Shown: positions 40,501-49,525 of the stretch, in pieces
How positions within the stretch are numbered: the stretch's first letter is position 1
Layout of the letters: every line of letters starts with the position of its first letter
Assembly (NCBI GenBank): GCA_029204225.1
Contig: CM055102.1
Coordinates: forward strand, 44,772,484 to 44,836,483
Reading direction: 5' to 3'
Length of the DNA stretch: 64,000 nucleotides
DNA from: Diphasiastrum complanatum
Lineage: Eukaryota > Streptophyta > Lycopodiopsida > Lycopodiales > Lycopodiaceae
The notes under the pieces: generated by a model
Databases searched by the model: none
The model's input: only the letters and a program-made list of their open reading frames with translations
What the model was told of the DNA's origin: nothing
Program-made: the position numbers and the translations under genes

Positions 40501-42888
40501 TGTGCCTTTTTACCGCCTTAGTTTTAACTGTCCAACAAAATGTTCTTTACTATCTCATTAACTAGCTAATATCATGATTAGCAGACTTTACACCTTTCCT
40601 CATTTTATATAAGGATGGGTGGAAATAGCAATATTGAATACACTCAAAATTTGAAATACAAACAATTTGACACTTGTAATTGATCTGAATCCCTTCAGCT
40701 GCAAACCATCTTCAACTCTTTGGTCTGAGTCCAGGGATTTGAAAGGAATTTGGAAATTATTTAAAAAAATGCATTTTTTGTTTTTTGTATATGTGGAAAA
40801 ACAGCTGAAACTTTTACTTTACCAGCATAAAGGAACAATTGCAGACGCACTAAGATTGAAAGTGGGCAAATTTTCTCAGGAAAAAATAAACTAGATTATT
40901 TGGTTGTCTGAAGGATGTATATTGCTCATATAAAGTTCAAATAAGCTTATGTTCTATGCATAAGCCTTGTCTACAATTTGTTGAAGTATCCTGCACAGTG
41001 CAAACATAATATCCCATTATCAATGTTTAGGACTGTCTATGTTGCGCTATGAACGCTCGAAATGCTAGGGTTCTGAATGCTCAAAATGTATAAATTAATA
41101 TGATGGAATATGTTAAAAATATATGTTCTGGTCTAAGAGAGGGTGTTTTCTAACATTCTGAAAGACTGAATGAAATGACCTTTGGACCAGGTTTGTTTCA
41201 AAAGTTGGGGAACTATGCTTGGCAGCAATTGCTTTGTAAACATGCTAAACACTAAGCTAGTTATGGTTTCTTCATACTTATGAAGTGTCATCCTTTTCTC
41301 AATGAAGATCTATGGACAATTTCATGAACACAATATGAAGAACATGGTCTAATAGTTTGACCCAGCATGTGTAAGTGCAAAAGTCAAGGTAGTTAGAATC
41401 AAGAAAATTGTTAAGCTCTTTTCTAGCAAATGAAGCTAGAAATTCAACAAAACTTCCAAAGTCTATTTAACAGGTTTGCTATATATTCTTGAAATAATCT
41501 CCAAATAGAATGTACCATGCATTGATACCTCTTCCATACATTCTGGTAGCATATGATTTACTTATGGAACATGCAATGATTTTTTTTCTCTGGAGTTTTT
41601 TAATGTAAAAATTACATTTCAAATGAAATTTTTGATTTTGTGTTCATACATACAAAATGATGTGTATGAAATGGCATTCTGTAGGGTCCATTCTCTATGC
41701 GACGATGCCATGGTACTATGATCTCAATTCTATTAAATGATTTGTTCTTCTTGATCATGAGATAAGGGCTCATAAGTCATGAGAGCCAGTGCAAGAGAGA
41801 AGACACATTCTGTTGGGGATGATGAGGATGAGGATGAGGGGGACGAAGCTGACGAGTAGATGGATATTGAGTGTGAGGCAGAGATACAGGTTGATCTAGT
41901 GTCCATCCCCACCAGTTTGCAAACCAAGAGACAAGCTTAGGGGGTCCAGTAGATTTAAACTCTTGGGTTGGACCCGGAGCAAAAGCCAAGACAGCTTCAC
42001 AAGCATGCCTTGCATAAAGCGGCTGAGGTGGGTCAACAGACTGTTAGAAATGTCGAGGATAGGTAGAGGACGACCGCATGACATGTCTTTTTCTGAGCGT
42101 AAGCCAAGGGTTCTATTTTTTATTCTTCTTTTGATGATAGTGGCTCTCTTCAGAGGCTTAGAATGAGTAACTACGTTAATTACTTCTTTCATAATCTATT
42201 AAAGGCTGCCATCATTAGAGCCAGTTTTATATTCACCACAGGCCATGAGACCTGAACTGTATAGCTCATGTATAACTGCAATTGCAATTGGAATCCTAAA
42301 TCTGAATTCTGACAGTGATATGTGATGATGTACTTATCTTTGTTGTGAATGCATGGTGTTACTCCTTTTAAGTTAAAGTGTGCTGTGGATGGCTGCTAAT
42401 GTGATGATCAGTTGCAAGACCACAAAGTTCATTTCTGAACTATGCAAGTTTCATTGTTCAAATTTGAAGATTCGACTCGAGGTTCAACATCCGATGTGAA
42501 CTAAACTACCGTCTTTGTGCTGCATTCCAGACCTTCGCGATTTAAACCATTTTTCAAGCACCGTATAAATTCGAAACAAAATCCCATCCATTATTCTCAA
42601 AATTTTGAAATGTTGCTTTCTGGAATATTGTGCGACTAACATTTGAACAGAAAACAAGCACGATCATGTCAAATGAGAAGCAGTCAATTATTTTCTCTTT
42701 TAAGCTTAAGATTTTTTGGATAGTGATGTGCTTTGTTAAGTAGTAGAAAAGTAATCAATCTTCATGCTCTTGTTGTATTGTTGGTTTGCCATATTTTTGC
42801 AAGCTTACAATGGCTTGTTAAAAAAAATTTCAGGCAGCAGGAACTTGCTCAAGTTATCATAAGACACCTAGAAGAAAAGTTTGCATAG
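25898..42888 (+). CDS. Glycerol-3-phosphate acyltransferase 9 (GPAT9), exons 3-12
   Basis: The gene encodes the ER membrane acyl-CoA:sn-glycerol-3-phosphate acyltransferase that makes lysophosphatidic acid, the first step of the Kennedy pathway to membrane lipids and oil. Ten exons, all bounded by GT-AG, join in phase to 318 codons plus a stop. The plant family is about 376 residues, so only about 58 N-terminal residues (exons 1-2) are missing; they should lie upstream. Block I NHTSMID (HX4D), block II GCIMFNR, block III FPEGT and block IV VYPIAMKYN are all present. Two hydrophobic stretches (exons 3 and 4) fit the family's N-terminal membrane anchors. Exon sizes match the plant GPAT9 pattern. 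No stop or frameshift was seen. Introns are 101 to 5,158 bp. Three hold retroelements: 26017-30844, 31488-34780 and 37676-42833. Changed residues near block II are noted at exon 7. Confidence 0.93.
27016..28091 (-). pseudogene. LINE ORF1 (5' part of an inverted LINE)
   Basis: Read right to left: a Pro/Ser-rich N-terminus after RADWQSVNRKGNKK (about 27850-27600), a coiled coil with VTHLQKELES and LQERVHSLEQQLQQ (27430-27300), then an RRM-like stretch with VRGASPEGKDLVAEANAFIH and TTVFLRFKDASLRQKVLQ (27230-27040). This is the order of a plant LINE nucleic-acid chaperone ORF1. A stop at about 27270 and frameshifts break it. At about 28092 it meets LINE ORF2 sequence on the opposite strand. Confidence 0.65.
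28092..29030 (+). pseudogene. LINE ORF2 3' part (end of RT to zinc region)
   Basis: It starts at VNILKTKITVFNTSRAFM (after the RT palm), then VSSYTYLGVLFNGPFFSMRH, a thumb-like stretch to about 28520, a decayed linker, and IETKEHFIFKCPAYYEMHDQ (28850-28900), the terminal zinc-binding region. The same LINE family occurs at 51660-52620 (NTAKTKVMVFNTSRAFM, VSSYTYLGILFSGPTFSMRQ). Several stops; dead. Confidence 0.7.
29314..29850 (-). mobile_element. hAT-like MITE (537 bp), family copy 2
   Basis: On the minus strand it begins CATAGTTGCACTGCGTTTC and ends GAAACATTG. Subterminal arrays of gaaacgcgtttc lie next to its right end. Its middle (about 29520-29710) is nearly identical, in reverse orientation, to the MITE at 33543, including caatatgggtatcagatgaa. 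No clear target duplication remains. It lies in the GPAT9 intron before exon 4. Confidence 0.7.
30845..30944 (+). CDS. GPAT9 exon 4
   Basis: Acceptor gtgcag, donor GAG|GTTAGT. Encodes the second hydrophobic segment (LLLLTGGWLIFLACFYPVHN) and the basic DHDKLRRKLE. Reached across a 4.8-kb intron carrying an inverted LINE and a MITE. Confidence 0.92.
31194..31289 (+). CDS. GPAT9 exon 5
   Basis: Acceptor tttgcag, donor CAG|GTTAAT; 32 whole codons. Encodes RGLVEFLCGAFVASWTGVIK and YHGPRPTSRPKQ, matching the conserved VKYHGPRP stretch ahead of block I. Confidence 0.93.
31391..31487 (+). CDS. GPAT9 exon 6 (block I)
   Basis: Acceptor attgtag, donor TTG|GTAAGT. Encodes VFVANHTSMIDFIILEQTTA and MQKHPGWVG. 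His and Asp of NHTSMID are the catalytic HX4D pair of the acyltransferase family. Confidence 0.95.
32034..32371 (-). mobile_element. 3' LTR of gypsy element 2 (about 338 bp)
   Basis: The plus strand runs TGTAGCAC...CGTAACA, abutting a polypurine tract (minus AAGGGGGAGGAAG) and the end of the chromodomain frame. The right end is well supported; the left end is chosen only from the TG/CA rule. Confidence 0.5.
32381..34418 (-). pseudogene. Gypsy element 2: RNase H, integrase, chromodomain, interrupted
   Basis: Right to left: RNase H end (NYDAYEKELFSIIHALKTCR, DHESLRNLCDQPELRDRKAR), interrupted at 34228-33543 by a MITE, resuming with IRYRQGKFKKVADALTKMP. Next are the integrase zinc-site remnant (YECHDNPRADTQEF), the core (SISMDFIVDLPRTRKGHDAI, VDRLTKMAHF) and, after a deletion at about 32630, a chromodomain-like YQEYLVK...ENATWERG at about 32450. 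It lies in the GPAT9 intron between exons 6 and 7. No RT, gag or 5' LTR. Confidence 0.8.
33543..34228 (+). mobile_element. hAT-like MITE (686 bp), family copy 1
   Basis: The 13-bp terminal inverted repeats CATAGATGCCCAG / CTGGGCATCTATG are perfect. They are flanked by a perfect 8-bp target duplication TATCTAAT (33535-33542 and 34229-34236), the hAT hallmark. It splits the RNase H frame of gypsy element 2. Subterminal gaaacgcg repeats lie at both ends. The interior (33880-33975) has a GC-rich repeated ggggggctaccgcccc. No transposase, so it is non-autonomous. Confidence 0.9.
34419..34600. repeat. TTCGAA-rich block and (GA)n, partial MITE
   Basis: Starts CATAGTTGTGTCGAACCG (cf. the CATAG ends of the MITEs), then several ggttcgaac / ggtttgaac words, poly-A tracts and an interrupted GA run at 34547-34577. 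It marks the truncated 5' edge of gypsy element 2. The other terminus was not found. Confidence 0.4.
34781..34868 (+). CDS. GPAT9 exon 7 (block II)
   Basis: Acceptor ttgtacag, donor AA|GTAAGG. Encodes GWLQTLPLDSLGCIMFNRNE and AQDRLLVAKK. Block II (G-C-I-x-F-N-R) is kept. The family's usual ILES before it is PLDS here, and the usual Trp within the block is Met. The 3.3-kb intron before it contains gypsy element 2 and a MITE. Confidence 0.9.
34993..35089 (+). CDS. GPAT9 exon 8 (block III)
   Basis: Acceptor ttaacag, donor AAG|GTGATT. Encodes LREHVENPESNPLLIFPEGT and CVNNEYVVMFKK. FPEGT is the glycerol-3-phosphate-binding block III. Confidence 0.95.
36077..36162 (+). CDS. GPAT9 exon 9 (block IV)
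   Basis: Acceptor ttgtag, donor AA|GTAAGT. Encodes GAFELGCTVYPIAMKYNKIF and VDAFWNSRK. VYPIAMKYN is block IV. Confidence 0.94.
37263..37382 (+). CDS. GPAT9 exon 10
   Basis: Acceptor tttgcag, donor AG|GTAAAT. Encodes QSFTQHLLRLMTSWAVVCDV, then WYMEPQTILPDETPIEFAER, typical of the family after block IV. Confidence 0.94.
37577..37675 (+). CDS. GPAT9 exon 11
   Basis: Acceptor ctgcag, donor AA|GTAAGA. Encodes VRNLIGERAGIKMVPWDGYL, then KYQRPSPKLKQKK, matching the conserved VPWDGYLKYxRPSPK. Confidence 0.94.
38120..38777 (-). mobile_element. 3' LTR of gypsy element 3 (658 bp)
   Basis: The plus strand runs TGTCAGACTCCC...CTGTAACA. On its right is a polypurine tract (minus GAGGGGGGAAGGGA) and then the end of the pol frame. 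Related to the LTRs at 23366 and 50419. Confidence 0.85.
38790..40465 (-). pseudogene. Gypsy element 3: RNase H end, integrase, chromodomain
   Basis: The best-preserved retroelement reading in the window. Minus strand from 40465: a decayed RNase H end, then MQEFHMEIRYKKGAENRVAD at 40370. The integrase zinc site follows (H...CHDSPSASHPGVDKTYEL...CLKCQVTKAER) with a stop at 39897. The core reads SISMDFVTNLPRTQLQHDSI, SARDTRFTGNFW and HPETDGQTERVNQTLEDMLR (D, D and E all present). The C-terminus is GDMVFLQVPKD and LSPRYCGPWKIVKRISD. The chromodomain reads LIREYLVAWHGRPLSDGTWE and the frame ends FAIADDVT-stop at 38790. The 359-codon integrase frame is open, so the insertion is fairly young. RT, protease, gag and the 5' LTR are gone. 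Confidence 0.92.
40466..42833. other. Rest of GPAT9 intron 11, no gene
   Basis: AT-rich intron. At 42190-41730 a minus-strand open stretch (KRATIIKRRIKNRTLGLRSE...) reads like a decayed retroelement gag, but I cannot place it. Confidence 0.4.
42834..42888 (+). CDS. GPAT9 exon 12 and stop codon
   Basis: Acceptor atttcag. Encodes QQELAQVIIRHLEEKFA and TAG at 42886-42888. The charged C-terminus runs two residues past the usual EEK end. The 5.2-kb intron before it contains gypsy element 3. The 3' UTR should follow at 42889; no clear poly-A signal stands out. Confidence 0.9.
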
Positions 42889-43571
42889 TTGTTGGTCTAT
42901 ATTCATTCTTCATCAAGCAAAGCCACGGTAAGATGTTCCAAGAGTTTTTCAAAAGTATTGCTGTATTATTACTCATTAGTGTATTCAGAATTCTTGTTGT
43001 TACCATTGCTTTGTTGATTCAAAGGTTGATGGCATATGTCGGTAGCTTTCTTAACATGTATTATGATCAAGAATTACATTGTTTGGTCCTATTGACAACC
43101 TATTGTATTATTTAGAATAGTTGCACACTTTTACCTAATGATCACTTTGTCAAAACTTGCTAGCTTTGCATTCTTTGAGAGATGCCTTGCGCTATAGGTC
43201 TTGCTTTGATTAAATTGAGCTATGCTTTTGCCCAAGAACCCTTCTGGCTCACTTGTCTAGTATTTTGGAAGCTTGAACGTTGTGCAACACTTGTGCCATT
43301 GCATTCCCGAACAACCTTGCTTCAAAGTTCAAACATTTTGGGCCCTTGTATAAGAGCGCTAAGTTATTTGAATCTGCTTTTCCAGATCTAATCCATTTTG
43401 GTTTAAAACATAAGAGAGCATATTCAAACAAATAGAATCTACAGAACCATTATATGCAACTGTATTATGTTATCAAATCAAAATGACAAACAATTGGCTC
43501 ATGAAATTATGTAATTTCTAACAGCACACTGGTTGTATTGTTTAAGAAGCTTTTACGCAAGCCCAAAATGA
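42889..43571. other. GPAT9 3' flank
   Basis: AT-rich, no coding family. Probably 3' UTR and intergenic DNA. Confidence 0.4.
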
Positions 43572-44160
43572 TTATATGACTAGTTTAAAATGAGTACTAA
43601 AAACATATTTGGTAAGACATGCAACACCACCTGAACCACGGGAGGTCTTCCCTCTCAGAAAAGGCCGATGTGCTGAGTGCCAAGTGTAATACTGTATAAA
43701 TGGAAGTGGTTGGTACAATGATTCATGAGTCTCTGCTAACAAAAGGATATCACATCTCATCATAAAAGAATGGAAATTGCATGCCGAAGAAGATGATAGT
43801 ATGCCATTACAATTCCAAAAACCGATACATAAAGGCTTAGGTAAGTCGTAAAGTCGCGCTCTGCGGTAGTCCATAGAACGAAATTTGATAAACAAGACAT
43901 TAGAGTCAGCAAAACCACCAGTGCTGTGTGAAATCTTAGATAAAAGCAAATCTTTTGCCTCCTCGATGGGTTTATCCCCATTGGGAACCCCTCTAACTCA
44001 GATATTGAGGGGTTTTTTAGCCCTCCTTTCTTGCTCGGAAAAGACATTTTCGAATGTAGAATTCACAAAAGCATGCTGAACCGAGCTTGAAGATAGCGAA
44101 AAGAACTTCCAGGTTAGTCATATTTTGATCAATATCAAGTAGATTGACAATGGAATGAGG
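43572..44160 (-). pseudogene. LINE ORF1 end fused to endonuclease start
   Basis: Right to left: ERRAKKPLNI and VRGVPNGDKPIEEAKDLLLS, then DSNVLFIKFRSMDYRRARL (ORF1 RRM-like end, cf. 27040-27230). This continues in the same frame into PKPLCIGFWNCNGIL and CDILLLAETHESLYQPLPF (endonuclease start, with the N and E of the active site), then RGSGGVACLTKYVFSTHF. The two ORFs are normally separate, so a deletion has joined them. Confidence 0.6.
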
Positions 44161-44689
44161 CTTTTAAGATGTCACACAATCCCAAGGTCCTAGGTGTAGG
44201 AATGCTAACATGAATGATGTGTCCAGAACATGACAATTGTGAACTCGTGAAACACCCAAGCCATGGAAACAAGTGTCCTCACGTTCCCAATTGTTACAAT
44301 CTCTACACCTACCAAAGAAACCAAAAAATAAGGATGAAGAGATGTTACATGAATTATATTTGTAGAACAATGAATCCTACACAACAAAATAGTCATCCTC
44401 CATTTTGTTTGCATAATGCATGGCTTTAGAAATTTTATCAAGCTTTAAATTTTTGTGTGTATTTATACATTTGAGTATATCAGTATGATGATGCGGTATT
44501 CCCATTCGATTCTCATTCTCATAGGGACATCTCTATTCTCATTCTCCATTCTTGTTGGGGATTGTGTTCCCATTCCTTGGTCACCATACTATCTAGAAAT
44601 ATTGACACATTTTTCTTAAGAATTCCTTAAGATTATCCATTTGCATGGTTTATTTGGTTTCAGTTCTTTGGTCATTGTTTGGGGCTTTC

Positions 44690-45400
44690 TTAGGACCTCT
44701 TTCTAGTGGTTTGTTATTTTGCACCACAGACATCATCCTTTGCGGATTTTGGTGGTGATCCTTTCCAAGCTCTCTCAGATGATATAGTCAGCTTTGCACA
44801 GCGAGGCCTTATTCTTTTAGCAGGGGATTTTAATGCATGCACAAGCATCAAGCAAGCAAAGTTTCATGCAGAGAGTGACTTCTTACAAGTTCGCACATTA
44901 GATATGGGATTGGACAAGACCTCACAGGATACTCACTTTGGAGAGCAGTTGATTGGATTAGCAGAGGCCCATTCTTTAGCCATATTGAATGGCCTTCCTT
45001 GCTGGCCTTCATCGTCAAACTTTATCTGTCACCCACACGGGGGAGGACATACTACATAGTGTTGTAGACTACTTCATTGGTTCACCGGCTTGGATCCCAT
45101 TCAATAATACCTTCCACATTATGACTCGTTGTCGAAGTTGTGAGCATGACAGGTTGTACCCTCTCCTGCCCTCCTACGTGATGCCTGTGCTCGGTTGATA
45201 TGTCTTAAACACAAGGATGACAAACATATCTCATACTTATTACAAGTGAGAGCTTCCAGGTTTCAACTTAGAAAATAAGACATATTCCCTAATACACATG
45301 CCTTTCAAGTATCAACTTTGAATGTTGAACGTTCAACAATAGACAGATGGATAATGCTATATAGGTACTAGATAGATTCTCGTATCATAGATCATAAAAT
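44690..45400 (+). pseudogene. LINE endonuclease C-terminal half, opposite strand
   Basis: Plus strand: VCYFAPQTSSFADFGGDPFQ, LILLAGDFNACTSI (GDFNA catalytic motif), LAILNGLPCWPSSSNF, then in another frame VDYFIGSPAWIPFNN, with the final SDH lost. It continues the kind of domain whose first half is on the minus strand at 43572-43850. Frameshift at about 45055; dead. Confidence 0.6.
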
Positions 45401-46304
45401 CACATGGATGTATGATGGTAGGCCACAGATGCATCATGCCAGTAGCCACAGCTCACACATTACAATGTTGAATGCATAATGCTACATGGTCCAAATTCCC
45501 ACGTGTCCTCTGCATAGCTTCCTCACGGAGGAAGGCATACACATACTCCGCCTTTTGTGATGTTGGTGGCAAGTCTTGAACCTTTGCCACATCAATGTCA
45601 TCCGAATTGGTGTTTGCACAATGTACATGCCAAATTGAAATTAAAGTGGAATCTAGGGGTCTGAATATCATAAGATATATATTATAATCTTGGAAGTTAG
45701 TTCGAACTTCAAACTTGAAGTTAAAACTTAAAAGTTCAAAACTTCAATGTATAGATAATAGTTCAAACTTCAAACTTCAAATTTCAAACACATTGTACAC
45801 ATTAGAATTTACGATTTACCTGGATAGGCTTTGGGCTGCTCGTGAGTGGAGTCAAAAGTCTCAAGTGGGTGTGTGCATATACCAACCTCTCCAACTACAT
45901 AGAGAAGAGTCCATTCCTTTTCTTCATGTGAATCAAAGAATGAACACTCCAATTCTTATTACAAGCAACTACAATGTAGTGTTGTGAGAGGATCCTAATG
46001 GCAAGGGAAGGCAACATGAAACCATCAACTCCAAAACGTCATCCACCATGACAGAGGACACCACTGGCCTGGTCAAAGCTTAAAAAGGACCACAAAACAA
46101 AGCTAAGAATTGGGATTTATCATGATTCATCAAAAAGTGGCTATAAAATCTTAATAATAGAACTTAACAATGCCGATGATATGGATTGTAGAATATCACC
46201 CTCCCTCAACCGTGCGGGCCCAATGGAGAACTTCATGGTCTCCTGCCTAAATCTATGGAGCTCATCCTGTTGTATATCTGAAGATAAACTCGAGTGTGGG
46301 CCAT
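45401..46304. other. No gene; short TTCAAACTT repeats
   Basis: 45690-45790 has many imperfect ttcaaactt / acttgaag words. The rest is noncoding by eye. Confidence 0.4.
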
Positions 46305-46655
46305 TGTTATGTCCATGTCCTGCATATAGGATTCGGCATAATCCTAGACTTGGATACATGGTACTCTAGTACGTGAGATTATTGGTTACGCCTCATTATT
46401 CCGAACTAGGCTAGAAATGTAATTGATAACCTTGTGAGGGCCCAGTCACATAAGTGGAGCTAGTGCTTGGGTTAGGACGACTATATCCATATGTAGAGTA
46501 TAAATAGTAATGAAAAGCGCTTTTGGGAATATTCTTGGCTTGCATGGGCACATGCACAGGAGGGGCTGAGGCTATATATGCAGGTAGGAACTTGCCCTAC
46601 TACCATTCCATTGTGTAGTTTTCATTACGAGTTCCTCTCTCTACACTAGCATCCA
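46305..46655 (+). mobile_element. 5' LTR of gypsy element 4 (truncated, 351 bp)
   Basis: Starts TGTTATGTCCATGTCC and is nearly identical to the LTR at 49046 up to ctacactagcatcc, where it breaks off; the last ~130 bp, primer site and gag are deleted. The 5-mer before it is GCCAT, one mismatch from ACCAT after the 3' LTR. Confidence 0.85.
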
Positions 46656-49032
46656 GCCTTATAGGTTTTCTCAGAAAGAGGAGATAGAGATTTCAAATCA
46701 AATAGAAAACTATCCGAGGATGGGACATATCCAACCCAATAAATCTTGTTCTTCTTAAAGCAAAGAAGGATGGAGGTTTCCAGATGTGCGTGGATTACAA
46801 GGGGTTAAATAAAGTGACTATTAAGAATAAATATTCATTACCCAAGATGGATGACCCTGTAGATCGCTTGGGTGGGGCTAAATACTTCACTAAGATTGAT
46901 CTCAGAACAGGGTACCATCAAATAAGAATTAAGATTGACAAGAATAAAATCAAGATGGTTGTTGATTGGCTGATTTGGCAAACTGTCAAGCAAGTTAAAT
47001 CATTTTTAGGATTTACGGTTTTCTTTCGGAGATTTATTGAGGATTACGCCACCACTCAATAATCTAACAAAAGGGATTGTTAACAAAAAGAAAAGAGGAA
47101 TCAACCTAGTCCGACTGTTGTATGGAATGAGGAACTAAATCAGAGTTTTGAGAAATTTAAGATCATGATTGTTTCGGCTTCCGTTTTACAGATTGTAGAT
47201 CCAGATCAACCTCAATTGGAGTAGTTCTATTACAGAATGATAGGCCACTAGCGTTTGAAAGCAAAAAATTCACTGGTCCTCAGTTGTGTTATACTACACA
47301 GGAAAAGGAATTATTTGCAGTTGTCCATGCACTTAAAACTAGGAGACACTACCTGTATGGTAGTAAAGTTTATAATGTACACAGATCACTAGTCTCTTAA
47401 GTACTTTTGTAATTAGCATGATCTTTGGGGTAGGAAAACCCGATGGGTCGAATTGATGCAAGAATTCAATCATGAAAGATGCCAGCTCTCAAGTTGCGGA
47501 TGTTCTTAGTCGGATTGGTGAACTGAATGAATTGTCTTTCACTCAGATTTTTATGGATCTATATCTTTCATTCAGAGGAAAATATGAAAGTGATTCTAAA
47601 TTTGGTTGTATTTGAAACATTGTTTAGACCGGAAGAAATGAGGACAGTGTTGAGACAAGTTCACAAGGGTCTCAACTAACAAAGAAAGATAAGAAGATTG
47701 TGGAACAATTTGCCATTTGAGATGGATTGCTATTTTGTAATGGGAAAGTTTGTGTACTAGAGGACAATGAGCTCAAACGTAAGATTTTGTTTGAATGTCA
47801 TGACATACCCTGTGCAAGACATCTCGGTATACACAAGACTCTTCACTTGGTCAAAAGGGAGTTTTATTGGGAGTCATACGTGATTAAATGCAAGCCCTGT
47901 CGACTAGCTAAGGCTGAACGCCTTAAGGCTGGTGGTTTATTGCATCCATTGGATATCCCTGATAAGAGATGGGAGAGTATATCGATAGATTTTGTAGTTG
48001 GACTCCCAAAGACCCAACGGCAAAATGATTCTATTTGGGTTGTAGTGGACATGTTAACTAAGTTAGTTGCGTCCATACCAGTTGAGTCAACTATTAAGGC
48101 TTCTGAATTAGCCTAGATCTTTGTTGAAAGATTATTTCGGTTGTATGGACTGTTGAGTGACATTGTTAGTGATAGAGATCCTAAGTTCACTAGTCACTTC
48201 TTGTCAACAATATTCTATAAACTGGAAGCTTCCCTTAGTTTTAGTTCTATTGATCATCTTGAATCAGATGGCTAGACAAAAAGGACTAATTAAACTATGG
48301 AAGATATGTTGATGACATTTTTTCTCACAGGCAATCTCATTGGGAAGATTACATTCCTTTGATTGAGTTTGCATAAAATAGTAGAAAGCATTTTGCTACG
48401 GGTCACAGTCCTTTTATGCTTATGTGTAGTTTTCAACCTAGATCTCCGGTTAACATGGAGACGAAATCTATTAAGATCCAGAAGGTTGCGGATTTCCTGC
48501 ATGATATGCATGAAATGCTGCAAGTGGCAAAGGATAGTATCCGTAGTGCTCAGGACATAGCTAAGCCCTATTCTTAAGAGACCTCCTAGAAATTTTAAAG
48601 TTGATGACTGGGTATATCTGAGAATTCCAAAAGATTTTAGGACATTACGTACAACAAGCATTATAGACTGTCTACCCGATATTATGGACTGTTCAGGATT
48701 GTACGAAAAATTGGTTCTTTAGCTTATGAACTAGATCTTCAAGGAAAATCTACTCCACACCCAGTGTTTCATGTAAGCTGGTTAAAATTAAGTTTACATG
48801 AAGGTAATACAATTGGATCTGATGAGGATTTATCCCATTTAGAAGATTTACGGCTTAGTGTACCTTTGGAACCTGAGAAAGTACTTAGAACCAGAGATAA
48901 ACAATTGAGAAATCGTTCTATCTTTGAGTGCTTGATTAGGTGGAAGGGTCGGACTGAGGATGGTAATTCGTGGGTGAGGGTTAAAAGCATAAAAAAGAAC
49001 TTTCCTAAGTTCCACTTCGGAGGACAGTAGTT
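46656..49032 (+). pseudogene. Gypsy element 4 pol, internally deleted
   Basis: In order: [20 protein letters not shown] and [16 protein letters not shown]. Then comes an in-frame jump to [19 protein letters not shown], so the RT catalytic YVDD box is absent. RNase H remnants follow (RPLAFESKKFTGPQ, EKELFAVVHALKTRR), then the integrase zinc site (FECHDIPCARHLGIHKT...CKPCRLAKAERLK), core (SISIDFVVGLPKTQRQNDSI, SDRDPKFTS, stops in the DG*TKR region) and a C-terminal chromodomain-like FHVSWLKLSLHEG...FECLIRWKGRTEDGNSW at 48764-49030. Many stops; cannot encode its own replication. Confidence 0.88.
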
Positions 49033-49045
49033 CAAGGAGGAAGAA
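49033..49045 (+). other. Polypurine tract of gypsy element 4
   Basis: caaggaggaagaa directly before TGTTACG. Confidence 0.75.
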
Positions 49046-49525
49046 TGTTACGTCCATGTCCTGCATATAGGATTCGGCATAATCCTAGACTTGAATACAC
49101 AGTACTCCAGTACACGAGATTATTGGTTATGCCTCGTTATTCCGAACTAGGCTAGAAATGTAATTAATAACCTTGTGAGGGCCCAAAAACATAAGTGGAG
49201 CTAGTGCATGGATTAGGACGACTATGGACATGTGTAGAGTATCAATAGTAATAAAAAGCGCTTTTGGGAATATTCTTGGCTTGCATGGGCACATGCACAG
49301 AAGAGGCTGAGGCTACATATCCAGGTAGGAACTCGCCCTATTGCCATTCCATTGTGTAGTTTTCATTACTAGTTTCCTATCTCTACACCTGCATCCTATC
49401 CCATGGCTCAGGGGGGATGCTACTAGAGATTGATTGGTGGCTTCTCATTGGTTGGGTGGTTTTGCTCCACGTTCATTCCTTTGTGTTTGTCTTGTAAGCA
49501 TGATCTTGAGTAGCTTACCCTTACA
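49046..49525 (+). mobile_element. 3' LTR of gypsy element 4 (480 bp)
   Basis: TGTTACGTCC...CCCTTACA. The first 350 bp match the 5' LTR; the last part carries the ggttgggtggttttgctccac block shared with the LTRs at 3117 and 6845. The flanking ACCAT (49526-49530) pairs with GCCAT before the 5' LTR as a target duplication with one mismatch. Confidence 0.85.

Noticed and set aside
41733-42192. Overlapping minus-strand open frames in GPAT9 intron 11
   Set aside because: One hints at a gag-like basic region, but there is no motif I can name.
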